Numbered from the stretch's first letter, positions 9,302-17,099 are shown. The stretch is 60,248 nt of DNA from Planctomycetaceae bacterium (GCA_027487735.1 JAIYDA010000024.1:1-60248); one strand, 5' to 3'. Numbers and translations: made by a program. Notes: generated by a model from the sequence alone, not told the origin.

Positions 9302-10137
9302 ACACCCTCACGCTCCCATCATCGAGTCTGCACTGGGCCCGCATCGACGACCTCCAGGGCTCCCCATCCTCCCGCGCTCTGCAAGGTGCCGCGCCCGAGG
9401 GCCTGTTGCACATCGCTCAGTCCGACCTGCCGCTTCCGGTCGAGAGTCTGCATGGCGTCTGCTCCGTCACGCCCTCCGGGCACATCGTGCTCTGCCTCAT
9501 CGAGCGCGCCGCCCTGCGCAACCTGCTCGAGCAGCACCCCGCACTCATGTCGCTCTCACCCGCCGAAGTCCCCGCATTCCTTGGCACGGGCATCGCGCCG
9601 CATCGCTTTCAACTGCTTGTCGGCGCGTTCGAGCCCCCCCAACTCGTTCGCACACGCAACGCAAGATATCGCTTCGCCGCCGCGCTCCTCGTGCTCGCCG
9701 CGTGCCTCATCAGCGTCGCGCTCGCACGCCGCACCATCGCGCATTCCCACGCAGCAGCCGCGTGGGATGCCCAGGCTCACTCCGCGCGCACCCTTGGCGA
9801 CCAGACCCTCTCGCTCGCGAAGCTGCAAGCTCTCGCCGCTTCCGCACGCGACCTGCGCGAGCTCGCGAGCCGCCACGAACCAAAGACCGACGCGACACAA
9901 GCACTCGCCGCAGCACTCGCCGCGATGCCCAGCCCCTCGCCAGACGACCACGCGGCCTTGCACTCGCTGCGCATCACTCAGACCGACATCCAAGCCCGCC
10001 TTGCCGCAACCAACCCCGAGGCGCTGCTTCAATCGCTGGGCGAACTTGAAGGCTGGCAAAGGCTCGCCCCATCGCTCGCGAGCCGGCCAGAGTCCACCCA
10101 GATCGACCTGCGCTGGAGCAAGGCACAACCCCCATGA
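9298..10137 (+). CDS. GspL/PilN-like inner-membrane secretion protein
   Basis: I place the start at a GTG (9298) that overlaps the previous stop as GTGA; an upstream in-frame ATG would overlap the previous gene by about 60 codons. The 279-residue product has a cytoplasmic N-terminal half without the actin-like ATP-binding motifs of full GspL. One membrane helix follows (about residues 122-141, 'AALLVLAACLISVALA'), then a periplasmic helical and ferredoxin-like half. This matches the GspL C-terminal or PilN layout. In those systems the protein recruits the ATPase to the membrane and pairs with GspM/PilO, which fits the following gene. The assignment is by topology and operon position. Confidence 0.6.
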   Translation: MNTLTLPSSSLHWARIDDLQGSPSSRALQGAAPEGLLHIAQSDLPLPVESLHGVCSVTPSGHIVLCLIERAALRNLLEQHPALMSLSPAEVPAFLGTGIAPHRFQLLVGAFEPPQLVRTRNARYRFAAALLVLAACLISVALARRTIAHSHAAAAWDAQAHSARTLGDQTLSLAKLQALAASARDLRELASRHEPKTDATQALAAALAAMPSPSPDDHAALHSLRITQTDIQARLAATNPEALLQSLGELEGWQRLAPSLASRPESTQIDLRWSKAQPP

Positions 10138-10682
10138 CACGCCTCGCACCACCCAACCTCACCCTGCTCGCTGCCACTGCCATCAGCCTTGCAGTGCTTG
10201 GCATCGCGACGTGGGCTCACGCCCGCGCCAGCGAGCGATTGCACGCCTCGCAAGCCGGCGCGCAGCTTGCCTCGCGTGCGCGTGCCGACATCGATGCCTC
10301 GCCCCTGCGCCAACGCAGCAACGACGCCCAACCCTCCGCCACCGCCCTGTTGCAGAGCCTCCACGCCTGCACCGCCGCCGCTGGCTTTGAGCCCAGCGTG
10401 CTCGCTGCCTTCTCGCCCACAACCGCGCGGCCGCTGGAAGGCGCGGGCGAAGCAACGCTCTACACCCATCGCGCCACGCTCTTGCTTCGACTGCCGACGA
10501 TGGAAGCGCTCGGTCGCTGGCTCCAGGCATTTCATCAGCAGCAAGCCGCCGCGTCTGCGTCCGAGGCGCCGCAATCATCCTGGCGAGCCATCGAGTGCAC
10601 CCTCACGCGCACCGCAACCGACAGTCGCCAACTTGTGGAGTTCTCACTCATCGTGGAATGCCTTTCGGAGAACGCCACCTGA
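10134..10682 (+). CDS. GspM/PilO-like inner-membrane secretion protein
   Basis: A 182-residue protein with one N-terminal membrane helix (about residues 10-28, 'LLAATAISLAVLGIATWA'), a short helical stretch and a C-terminal alpha/beta domain including 'LLLRLPTMEALGRWLQAFH'. Short tail, single helix, coil and ferredoxin-like fold are the plan of GspM and PilO, which form heterodimers with GspL or PilN. The ATGA overlap with the upstream gene supports translational coupling. Identification is from size, topology and operon order, because these proteins have little sequence conservation. Confidence 0.6.
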   Translation: MTRLAPPNLTLLAATAISLAVLGIATWAHARASERLHASQAGAQLASRARADIDASPLRQRSNDAQPSATALLQSLHACTAAAGFEPSVLAAFSPTTARPLEGAGEATLYTHRATLLLRLPTMEALGRWLQAFHQQQAAASASEAPQSSWRAIECTLTRTATDSRQLVEFSLIVECLSENAT

Positions 10683-11212
10683 TGCCCCGCTGCTATCCAC
10701 AACCTCTCTGCATGCTTGCGTGCTCGCTCTGCCTCGCCTTCGCGGGCTGCGCACAAAGGCCCGCGAGCCTCTCGCCCGAGCCCGCACCAGTCGCTCCGCC
10801 CAGCGAGACCGACCTCGCCTCGCTCCGCGCCCGCGTCAGCGCCGATCCGTACGACGGCGTCTCGCGCAACAACCTGGGCGTCGCCCTTCTGAGCACAGGC
10901 GACCTGGGCGAAGCCGCCAGCCAGTTTGACCAAGCGAGCAAGCTGCTCCCGGGCCGCCCCGACCCGCGGCTGAACCTGGGCCTCGCCTTCGAGCGAGCAG
11001 GCCGCCTGAACGACGCGCTCGCGGCGTACCAATCCGCCCACGACGCCGACCTCGACTGCATGCCCGCGACGCAAGCCCTCGCACGCACGCGCCTGCTGCT
11101 GAACCAGCCAGGAGAGGATCTGGACTCGCTACTCAAGGACATTGCGATGCGGGGCCAAACGAGTGCTTGGCGCGAGTGGGCGCAGTCGCTGCTGCGGCAG
11201 CGGGCGAAGTAG
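10682..11212 (+). CDS. TPR-repeat lipoprotein, last gene of the secretion operon
   Basis: The start ATG at 10682 shares a base with the previous stop (TGATG). The N terminus 'CMLACSLCLAFAGC' is a lipoprotein signal with the lipid-carrying cysteine near residue 21, so the protein is probably anchored in a membrane facing the periplasm. Residues about 50-150 contain tetratricopeptide repeats ('NNLGVALLSTGDLGEAASQF' and 'RLNLGLAFERAGRLNDALAA'), which usually bind partner proteins. It may act as a pilotin or assembly factor like PilF/PilW for the secretin gene at the operon start. That role is inferred only from context. Its 176 residues are complete. Confidence 0.75.
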   Translation: MPRCYPQPLCMLACSLCLAFAGCAQRPASLSPEPAPVAPPSETDLASLRARVSADPYDGVSRNNLGVALLSTGDLGEAASQFDQASKLLPGRPDPRLNLGLAFERAGRLNDALAAYQSAHDADLDCMPATQALARTRLLLNQPGEDLDSLLKDIAMRGQTSAWREWAQSLLRQRAK

Positions 11213-11414
11213 GTGCGCGCGAAGTAGGTGGTAAGGCATCGAGTCGCGGTCGATGGCAAAACGACGCAACCGACGTGAGCTCCGTGAGCGGCACGAGCTC
11301 ACCGAATGATGGATCAGCGGGCTGCTTCATTGCGCGCGAGGCCGCTGCGCGCTTGGCTCGTGCTGGCATGGTCAATCCTCCGCGCTCGGTCGACGTGACC
11401 CAAGAGCATACTCC

Positions 11415-11969
11415 CTATTGCGCACACTGCAACTGCCGATAGAACTGCAAGCCTGTGAACCCTTCGCGCTTGACCATTCGGCGCAACACATCGCTCGCCA
11501 CAAGGTCGTTCAGACGGTGGTGCTTCACGCGGAAGATGTGGCAGTCGTCGGGAATCATGGATCGCACGACACACGCCTGCACGACCGAAGACCGCTCCTC
11601 ATCGATGCAGTCGACCCTCCGAAATGCCGCCATCTGAAAGTACTCGCCGCGAATGAATGAGCCGTCGAGCCGCTTGATAGTGACAGGCACATACTTCGCG
11701 GCCTTGGGGTCAAGGTCTTCGATGAAAGCTCGGAGGCGGGTGGAGACAATGATGCCACTGCCTCCCCACGGGACATCTTCGAGACCGTTGCCGACGTTGG
11801 ACTCGTCATACAACAGCGGCCCTTTCAGCCGCGGCACGCGCGCGTAATGGTTGCAGGCGTACGCATTGGTGGAGTTTACACCAGTTCTGACGTCCACCAC
11901 CCACCTCGGCGTACGCGACTCGTCGGCATTCGCTGCGTCACTCAAACTCCATACCTTGTTGTGCGGCAT
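11415..11969 (-). CDS. Imm11-family (DUF1629) immunity protein, orphan
   Basis: The 184-residue product carries the pattern of the Imm11 family of polymorphic-toxin immunity proteins. 'GGSGIIVSTRLRAFIEDLDP' and 'YVPVTIKRLDGSFIRGEYFQ' are followed by 'FRRVDCIDEERS' and a C-terminal 'HIFRVKHHRLNDLVASDVL' ... 'EGFTGLQF'. Members neutralise toxin tips of RHS or contact-dependent systems. No toxin gene adjoins it, so it looks like an orphan immunity gene. The start ATG at 11969 has a strong Shine-Dalgarno site, GGAGG ending eight bases upstream. Those purines are the last codons of a duplicated tadA tail (11975-12046). The region 11213-11414 downstream holds nothing I can support. The gene is more AT-rich by eye than the core genes. 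Confidence 0.78.
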   Translation of the reverse strand: MPHNKVWSLSDAANADESRTPRWVVDVRTGVNSTNAYACNHYARVPRLKGPLLYDESNVGNGLEDVPWGGSGIIVSTRLRAFIEDLDPKAAKYVPVTIKRLDGSFIRGEYFQMAAFRRVDCIDEERSSVVQACVVRSMIPDDCHIFRVKHHRLNDLVASDVLRRMVKREGFTGLQFYRQLQCAQ

Positions 11970-11974
11970 GCTGC

Positions 11975-12046
11975 CTACCTCCTCCTCGCTCGAAAACACT
12001 CCCGCAACAGCTCCCCGCTCTCCGCCCCGCGCACGCCACCGATCGC
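11975..12046 (-). repeat. Partial copy of the tadA 3' end (direct repeat, left copy)
   Basis: These 72 bases match the last 24 codons of tadA (13563-13634) at 69 positions and stop exactly at the TAG stop codon. In the tadA frame the copy still reads 'GVRGAESGELLRECFRARRR' then stop, so there is no frameshift; two residues differ (F to C, K to R). It sits directly before the Imm11 gene and supplies its ribosome-binding purines. Confidence 0.9.
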
Positions 12047-12090
12047 CGGAGCCAAACCGATGCCGCCCAGCCCGGCGGTCAACTGTACCG

Positions 12091-12507
12091 TTACTCTGCG
12101 CACACGCCGCCGCCTCTGTCTTGGATCGCGCAAGCTCGGCGAATGCCACGAAGTAGTCGGTGTAGGGGGTACAACTCAGAGAACTTGTTGTCGTGTGCAC
12201 GCTCTTGAATCACCCAGGACATGTCGCTCGTATGAAGCGTGACGACCGGGCGATGCTTGCCCTCCGGTTCAAGCACGATGCGCACATCGGTGATTGCATC
12301 GTACATGATTGTGGAACAACACCTTCCTGGAGTGTAGATTCGCAGGCCAAGCGATCCGAGTTCGATCGCGTATGGCAGATTGTGTGTTGCATCAATAACT
12401 GCCAGCATGCGACCGATGTCTTGTGTAGATTGTGATATTGGAGCGTCAACAAAGCCGTAGCAGTCGCGCGCGAGCCTTGTAATAGTTGACTCTATTAAAT
12501 TCATCAT
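12091..12507 (-). CDS. Hypothetical protein, possible orphan immunity protein
   Basis: I do not recognise this 138-residue protein. It has no signal peptide or membrane helix. The second half alternates beta strands and ends in an amphipathic helix ('ITDVRIVLEPEGKHRPVVTL' then 'FSELYPLHRLLRGIRR'), a layout seen in small PH-like or immunity-type proteins. It begins with two ATG codons (12505-12507 and 12502-12504) only three bases after the stop of a broken transposase, and no good Shine-Dalgarno site is visible. The original N terminus may have been lost to the insertion. Its position between two immunity-like genes in a more AT-rich patch suggests a related role, which is an inference. Confidence 0.5.
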   Translation of the reverse strand: MMNLIESTITRLARDCYGFVDAPISQSTQDIGRMLAVIDATHNLPYAIELGSLGLRIYTPGRCCSTIMYDAITDVRIVLEPEGKHRPVVTLHTSDMSWVIQERAHDNKFSELYPLHRLLRGIRRACAIQDRGGGVCAE

Positions 12508-12510
12508 GGG

Positions 12511-12700
12511 TCATGACTCGCTGGGCGGGTTCTCGCGACACAGCTTCATCACCATATGGTAGAGGTCTTGACCACTACGGTTGTTCCGGAACTCGCTCTC
12601 CTTGAAGGACAGGTAGAACTTGCTCGGGCGCATGCCTCGGAACCGGCTCATCACGGTCTTCTCTTACCCCCGGAAGCCTCTGCTGTTGTTGACATGGTTC
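12511..12700 (-). pseudogene. Remnant of an IS1595/IS1016-family transposase (C-terminal end)
   Basis: The minus strand from 12651 to 12511 encodes 46 residues beginning MSRFRGMRPSKFYLSFKESE and continuing FRNNRSGQDLYHMV. This resembles the C terminus of IS1016-like transposases ('KFNGIPKAHFELYLKECEWR' type). Upstream, another frame gives 'HCVNHVNNSRGF', which would fit the preceding conserved part, but a stop and a frameshift separate the two. No inverted terminal repeats or the catalytic N-terminal part were found, so this is a decayed fragment. Confidence 0.6.
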
Positions 12701-12815
12701 ACGCAATGCGTGCCCGCAGAGCTAGCGCCTGCGAATGTCCGCACAACCCCTCGCATGCCCTGTCGTCGGATGCCGCCGCCCCCTGCGAATCATCCCCACG
12801 TCATCGAACGCTCAC

Positions 12816-13316
12816 TCATAGGTCACACCTGTCCTCTGGCTTGTGAAGGTAACCATACCCGATGTAACACGCCTCAGCTCGAACAACGTCCTGAAGCCGC
12901 TCGATCAACTCCACGACTCGCATGAACCGTTGCTTGTCACCGTCCTTGTCGCGATACATCAGTACGTACGGCCCACCATCATACATTCGTAGCGTATCCG
13001 TGTTCGCCTTGACATCCATCACTCTCTCGAACGACCATGGCACGCCATCGATTGTCGCATGCATGACCCTTAAGCCAACATCATCACCTCTGTCGTTCCA
13101 AAAGCTGAGCAGCTGCTGGTCTGGAGGCAAGCTGGCCGCTGGCTCATCATTCCAAAATATAACGGTAACGTCAGTAGCGACGGCGCGGAGTAGTTCATAA
13201 GCACTGGCGTTGCGATCACCACGATAGTGAAAGAACACGACTTCAAACCACTGCACTCCCTGCTCATCGCAAATCTGGTATACTTGCTCAAACAACTGTG
13301 CTCTCTCTGGTGGCAC
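12816..13316 (-). CDS. Hypothetical protein, possible orphan immunity protein
   Basis: This 166-residue cytosolic protein is not one I recognise. It starts with GTG at 13316, chosen because AGGAGGAGG ends about six bases upstream, one of the best Shine-Dalgarno sites in the window. The product is acidic, begins 'PPERAQLFEQVYQICDEQG' and is rich in tryptophan and aspartate ('VIFWNDEPAAS', 'LLSFWNDRGDDVG'). A C-terminal helical part is 'RFMRVVELIERLQDVVRAEA'. Size, charge and neighbours resemble single-domain immunity proteins. That is an inference without family support. Confidence 0.6.
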   Translation of the reverse strand: MPPERAQLFEQVYQICDEQGVQWFEVVFFHYRGDRNASAYELLRAVATDVTVIFWNDEPAASLPPDQQLLSFWNDRGDDVGLRVMHATIDGVPWSFERVMDVKANTDTLRMYDGGPYVLMYRDKDGDKQRFMRVVELIERLQDVVRAEACYIGYGYLHKPEDRCDL

Positions 13317-13562
13317 TGCTTGCCTCCTCCTGGACTCACTTGTGCGAACACGACGCGTCTTGTCCCGGCATCACTCGTCTGTTCCGTTTCATACGCAAAC
13401 TTCCCCTGCCCAAGCCTATGAAGAGCGCGCGCCGAATGCCAGCCGCCAACACCCTCGGTCCACGACCTCATTCATGCACTCACTCCTTCCGCCTCTAGCA
13501 CGAGCAAGGTCGGCTCCTCGCCCCATCACTCCGCTCCGACACTCTCTCTTTTCCTGTATTCG

Positions 13563-13634
13563 CTACTTCCTCCTCGCTCGAAAAAACTCCCGCAACAGCT
13601 CCCCGCTCTCCGCCCCGCGCACGCCGCCGATCGC
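13563..13634 (-). repeat. tadA 3' end, right copy of the 72-base direct repeat
   Basis: This is the intact gene's own tail, the partner of the copy at 11975-12046. The two copies differ at three positions. Identity begins exactly at the stop codon; the base beyond it already differs. Confidence 0.9.
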
Positions 13635-14003
13635 TCGCACGCGGTGGTTTAGGCGCTCGTCGCACAGCACGTTCCCTAGGCTGCCCACAAACCCGGCCTT
13701 GGGGTCCATCGCGCCAAACACCACGCGCCCGATCCTTGCCTGCACGAGCGCGCCGGCGCACATCGCGCAGGGTTCGAGCGTCACGACCAGCGTGCATGCG
13801 TCTAGCCGCCAGGTGCCTAGGGCCCGCGAGGCCGCTTCGAGGGCATCGATCTCGGCGTGGCCTGTCGCGCGCTGCGTCGCCTCGCGCGTGTTGCCTGCCT
13901 GCGCCACGACCTGCCCCGTCTGCGTGATATAGACCACCGCCCCTACGGGCACCTCGCCCCGGGCCCCAGCCTCGCGGGCCTGGGCCAGTGCCTGCTCCAT
14001 CAT
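13563..14003 (-). CDS. tadA: tRNA adenosine(34) deaminase TadA
   Basis: TadA converts A34 to inosine in tRNA-Arg(ACG). The zinc-binding and catalytic residues of the cytidine-deaminase fold are present: HAEI (with 'RATGHAEIDALEAASRALG') and PCAMCAGA. 'VPVGAVV' and 'GSLGNVL' complete the family pattern. I start at the ATG pair at 13998-14003, giving 146 residues, close to the usual 150-170. The frame stays open to 14321, but the added residues are low-complexity and unlike TadA. The last 24 codons are duplicated at 11975-12046, next to an immunity gene. Bases 14004-14485 hold no other gene I can support; 14281-14312 has short CCCGGCCCACTG repeats. Confidence 0.88.
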   Translation of the reverse strand: MMEQALAQAREAGARGEVPVGAVVYITQTGQVVAQAGNTREATQRATGHAEIDALEAASRALGTWRLDACTLVVTLEPCAMCAGALVQARIGRVVFGAMDPKAGFVGSLGNVLCDERLNHRVRAIGGVRGAESGELLREFFRARRK

Positions 14004-14485
14004 CTGTAGGTCCACGCTCGTGGCGTGCTCGGCACCCAAGGGCTGCACCCACGCCCCCTGCCCCACGGCTTGCGCAGGCTGGCCCGCCCCGATGCGAGAG
14101 AACCACGCCCGCACCCGCCCCAGAAGGGTCAAATCGCGATGGGTTAAATCGCTCAGGGTTGGATCGCTGCCTGCCACAGTGCCCGCAGCGTATTCGCTGC
14201 GGCGCCCCCCGCTTCTCTTCCCGCCGCACCGTCCACTCGGAAAACGTTCGGTGGCTGCCCAGTCCGCCTTCGCCGCCCGACCCACTGCCCGGCCCACTGC
14301 CCGGCCCACCCCCCAAGACACTTGCCCACGTTTTCCTCGCCGCCTAACATCCTTTCCCCCACGCTCTTCACCGGGCGGAGGGGCTGGGCTTCATACGCCC
14401 TGTCTCACACAACTTTGCCGCTGCTTCACACCCAGCGACCCGCCCGGCCCGGCAGGCCGCGAACCAACCCCCCGTCTGGGGCTTG

Positions 14486-14507
14486 TGCAACTGTCTTCAG
14501 TTGCACG
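14486..14507 (+). promoter_or_regulatory. Hairpin in the rplM leader
   Basis: GTGCAACTG and CAGTTGCAC form a perfect nine-base-pair stem around a TCTT loop, about 95 bases before the rplM start. A second smaller hairpin (TCGC-ATGA-GCGA) follows near 14550. No T-run follows, so this is not a simple terminator. It could be an autoregulatory leader for the L13-S9 operon, as other bacteria have, but the structure was judged by eye only. Confidence 0.4.
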
Positions 14508-14600
14508 CAGCTTCGGGCTCGGCGGGCAACGCGAGTTTCGAGGGGCTGCGTCGCATGAGCGACCGCAAGCGTTTCGAGGTCGCAGAACAGGATTGTGCTC

Positions 14601-15047
14601 ATGTCGTCTCGTCGCCAAACCACGCTCATCACCAACCCCAACGATGTTTCCCGTCGCTGGTTCGTCGTCGATGCCTCGGGCGTTTCGCTCGGTCGCCTCG
14701 CCGTCGAAGTTGCTGCTGTCCTCACGGGCAAGCACCGCCCCGAGTACACCCCGCACGTCGATACGGGCGAGTACGTCATCGTCACCAACGCCGGCAAGAT
14801 CGGCCTCACGGGCCGCAAGGGCGAGCAGCGCATCAAGATGCGCTACACCGAGTATCCCGGTGGCCTCAAGAAGGAAACCTACACGCAGGTGCGCGACGAG
14901 AAGCCCGAGCTGCTCGTGAAGGACGCTGTCCGCCGCATGATGCCGAAGAACCGCCTGTCGCGCGTCATGCTGAAGAAGCTCACCGTCGTCGAGGGCACCA
15001 GCCACGACTTCGCGGCTCACAAGCCCATCCCCATGACCATCGGCTAA
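14601..15047 (+). CDS. rplM: 50S ribosomal protein L13
   Basis: L13 is an early-assembly protein of the large ribosomal subunit. The 148 residues show the family core 'RRWFVVDASGVSLGRLAVEV', 'LTGKHRPEYTPHVDTGEYVI' and 'MLPKNRLS'-type 'MMPKNRLSRVMLKKL'. I chose the ATG at 14601 with AGGA about nine bases upstream over the in-frame GTG two codons earlier. It is followed by rpsI, the usual rplM-rpsI pair. The spacer is 132 bases, longer than usual, and contains a dispersed palindromic repeat. Confidence 0.96.
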   Translation: MSSRRQTTLITNPNDVSRRWFVVDASGVSLGRLAVEVAAVLTGKHRPEYTPHVDTGEYVIVTNAGKIGLTGRKGEQRIKMRYTEYPGGLKKETYTQVRDEKPELLVKDAVRRMMPKNRLSRVMLKKLTVVEGTSHDFAAHKPIPMTIG

Positions 15048-15056
15048 GCCAGCTGC

Positions 15057-15083
15057 TGGTGGCACAGGCGTCTCGCCTGTGCC
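15057..15083. repeat. Solo copy of the dispersed palindrome TGGTGGCACAGGCG...
   Basis: Bases 15059-15083 form a perfect inverted repeat, GGCACAGGCG around TCT. The same hairpin occurs at 48794-48819 alone, and as one end of the compound elements at 32685, 40708 and 56607. Here it lies ten bases after the rplM stop, inside the rplM-rpsI transcript. Confidence 0.85.
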
Positions 15084-15179
15084 CCTCTCAAGTTTTCACA
15101 CGCCGTGCCCCCTGCCCTCTATGTCGCAGCCCAAGGCACGTTGAAGATAACCAAACCTCTTTCCCAGAAAGCACGTCCT

Positions 15180-15728
15180 ATGTCGAAGAACAGCCTGAAC
15201 CTCGAAATCCCTGGCATCGGCACCACCCTCTCCGCAAGCCTGGGCACCACGGTCGTTGCTCCCGCAGCGCCAGTCGAGCCCGCCCGCCCCGTGCGCGTCG
15301 CCAAGCAGGCCGACAAGCGCGGCTGGTGGTGGGGCACCGGTCGTCGCAAGACCGCCGTCTGCCGCGTCCGCATGAAGCCCGCCGAGGGCAGCAAGGCCGT
15401 CATCACCGTCGAAGCCAACGGCAAGGACGCTCGCCCGATCGAGATCTACTTCCCTGAGCAGCGCGACCGCACCGACAGCATCGCCGCCCTCGTCCTCACG
15501 AGCACCGTCGGTCGCTTCCAGATCGTTGCCAAGTGCCACGGCGGCGGCACCATGGGCCAGGCCCAAGCGATGCGCCTCGCCATCGCCCGCGCCCTCGTGA
15601 ACTTCGACCCCAACCTCTACGTTCCGCTCCGCGAAGCTGGCTTCATGACCCGCGACGCCCGCGAGGTCGAGCGTAAGAAGTACGGTCAGCCCGGTGCCCG
15701 CCGCCGCTTCCAGTTCAGCAAGCGCTAA
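15180..15728 (+). CDS. rpsI: 30S ribosomal protein S9 with N-terminal extension
   Basis: S9 sits in the small-subunit head and its C-terminal arginine reaches the P-site tRNA. The core 'GTGRRKTAVCRVRMKPAEGS', 'VKCHGGG'-type 'AKCHGGGTMGQAQAMRLAI' and the tail 'GARRRFQFSKR' are all present. The product is 182 residues, longer than the typical 130, because of about 50 residues before the GTGRRKTA block ('PGIGTTLSASLGTTVVAPAA' and a proline-rich stretch). The ATG at 15180 was preferred; an upstream in-frame start at 15105 would add 25 unconvincing residues. A rho-independent terminator follows 47 bases after the stop. Confidence 0.95.
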   Translation: MSKNSLNLEIPGIGTTLSASLGTTVVAPAAPVEPARPVRVAKQADKRGWWWGTGRRKTAVCRVRMKPAEGSKAVITVEANGKDARPIEIYFPEQRDRTDSIAALVLTSTVGRFQIVAKCHGGGTMGQAQAMRLAIARALVNFDPNLYVPLREAGFMTRDAREVERKKYGQPGARRRFQFSKR

Positions 15729-15775
15729 TCACTCTTGTCGCGCTTCTCGCGCAACAACGCATCAAGCCCCTTCCA

Positions 15776-15801
15776 CCCCATCGCCCTGCGATGGGGTTTT
15801 T
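15776..15801 (+). terminator. Rho-independent terminator of rplM-rpsI
   Basis: CCCCATCGC and GCGATGGGG form a nine-base-pair stem around CCT, followed by TTTTT at 15797-15801. Its position just after rpsI makes it the operon end. It also means the acyltransferase frame downstream cannot sensibly start before about 15800. Confidence 0.88.
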
Positions 15802-15803
15802 CT

Positions 15804-17066
15804 TTGCTCACCCCCTGCTTTATCCCGCTCCCGGTTCGCCGTTCGCTTCCGCCACTGCCTCCCGAGTACCCTCCCCACCTGCCCCCAAAGAACCCGCACC
15901 ACTTCGCCCTGCTCGACCCGCTTCGTGGCCTCGCCTCGCTGCTGGTGGTGCTCCACCATCTCCCGGGCCAGCCCATGGGCCGCTGGGCGGGCGAGGTGGG
16001 CGTCATGCTGTTTTTCGTTATCAGCGGCTACTGCATCGCCGCCGCCTGGCACCGCGCCCTGCAGCGCGCCATGCTCGATCCCACGGTGCCCCCAACGCGC
16101 GTGGTGGGCACGTTCTTCCTGCGACGTGTCCGCCGCATCTTTCCGCCATGGTGGGCGGCTCTCGTGCTGTGGGTGGTGTTCGTTGGGCTTGAGCGCGCCC
16201 TCGCCATCTCGCCGGGCGTGTGGAGCCTCAACGCGCTGCTGCTGCACTGGGTGCACCTGCCAACGCACCCCACGCCCATGGGCGTCGCCAGCGCAAACCC
16301 GATCGCGATCCTGGGCATCGCTTGGACGCTCTGCTACGAGGAGCAGTTCTACATCCTCGTCACGCTGCTGCTCGGGCTTGCCCTCGTGCTCGCGACCCGG
16401 CTGCACGATGCGACACTCCGCGTCGTGGGCCTGGTTGCACTCGCGCTGCTGGTGGGCAGCCTCGCGTGGGTGGTTGCCCTGCCGCATCGCGCCACAGGCC
16501 TTTTGCCCGATTATCTCTGCCACTTTGGGCTAGGCGTGCTGCTGCACGCCGCCCTCTGCGTGCTGCAAGGCAACGCCCGCAAGGCCGCCCTCATCGCACT
16601 CGTGCTCGCGTGCGCTGTCGCCCTCGGCGCACACACCCTGCGCTATCCCGATGTCCCCTTGCTCGCAGATAGCGTGCGACGCGTGCGGCACGTCTCGAGA
16701 GAGCTCGTGGTCGCCTCCGCCGCCGCGCTCCTGCTGCTCGCGCTCCGTCCGCTGGATGGTCGCTGGCTCGCGCTGAGCTCGCACACCCTTCGTTCAGTGC
16801 GTTGGTGTGCTCGCTGCCTCGCCTTTCTGGGCAGCATCTCCTACAGCCTCTACCTCACGCACACCATCCCCGCAGAGCGCGTGCAGCACCACGCCTCTAT
16901 GCTCTCTGCCCACATGGGCCTCACGGGCCCCGCCCACACCGCCTTGCTCACCACCCTCCACCTCGCCAGCCAGTTGCTCCTCGCCGCGCTCTTCTGGTGG
17001 CTTGTCGAGCGACACTTCGTTGGGTCAGCCGCCCCACGCGCCCCCGCCGCTCCGCGTTCACCATAA
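15804..17066 (+). CDS. Acyltransferase 3 family membrane protein (OafA/YrhL-like)
   Basis: This integral membrane protein has about ten hydrophobic helices and the family start 'LLDPLRGLASLLVVLHHL', with the catalytic-type histidine in 'LHHL'. It also has 'GVMLFFVISGY', 'FFLRRVRRIFPPWWAAL' and the C-terminal 'LGSISYSLYLTHTI'. Relatives move acetyl or other acyl groups onto sugars of surface polysaccharides or lipids. The frame has only TTG starts: 15735, which is inside the upstream terminator region, and 15804, which I use (420 residues). The real start is uncertain. The following VTT gene starts 33 bases downstream and may be co-transcribed. Confidence 0.85.
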   Translation: MLTPCFIPLPVRRSLPPLPPEYPPHLPPKNPHHFALLDPLRGLASLLVVLHHLPGQPMGRWAGEVGVMLFFVISGYCIAAAWHRALQRAMLDPTVPPTRVVGTFFLRRVRRIFPPWWAALVLWVVFVGLERALAISPGVWSLNALLLHWVHLPTHPTPMGVASANPIAILGIAWTLCYEEQFYILVTLLLGLALVLATRLHDATLRVVGLVALALLVGSLAWVVALPHRATGLLPDYLCHFGLGVLLHAALCVLQGNARKAALIALVLACAVALGAHTLRYPDVPLLADSVRRVRHVSRELVVASAAALLLLALRPLDGRWLALSSHTLRSVRWCARCLAFLGSISYSLYLTHTIPAERVQHHASMLSAHMGLTGPAHTALLTTLHLASQLLLAALFWWLVERHFVGSAAPRAPAAPRSP

Positions 17067-17099
17067 TCCCGCTGCCCGCTCCCCCTTATCCTCCCGGCC

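Noticed and set aside
12556-12846. Plus-strand frame of 96 codons
   Set aside because: The minus strand here carries a recognisable transposase end; the plus frame has no pattern.
13070-13471. A 133-codon minus-strand frame overlapping the 166-residue gene
   Set aside because: It is in another frame, has no ribosome site and conflicts with the gene that starts at a GTG with a strong AGGAGGAGG.
14004-14321. N-terminal extension of tadA
   Set aside because: The frame is open, but the residues are repetitive and unlike TadA. The ATG pair at 13998-14003 gives the normal length.
15735-15803. Earlier TTG start for the acyltransferase
   Set aside because: It would place the rpsI terminator inside the coding sequence and add residues without similarity.
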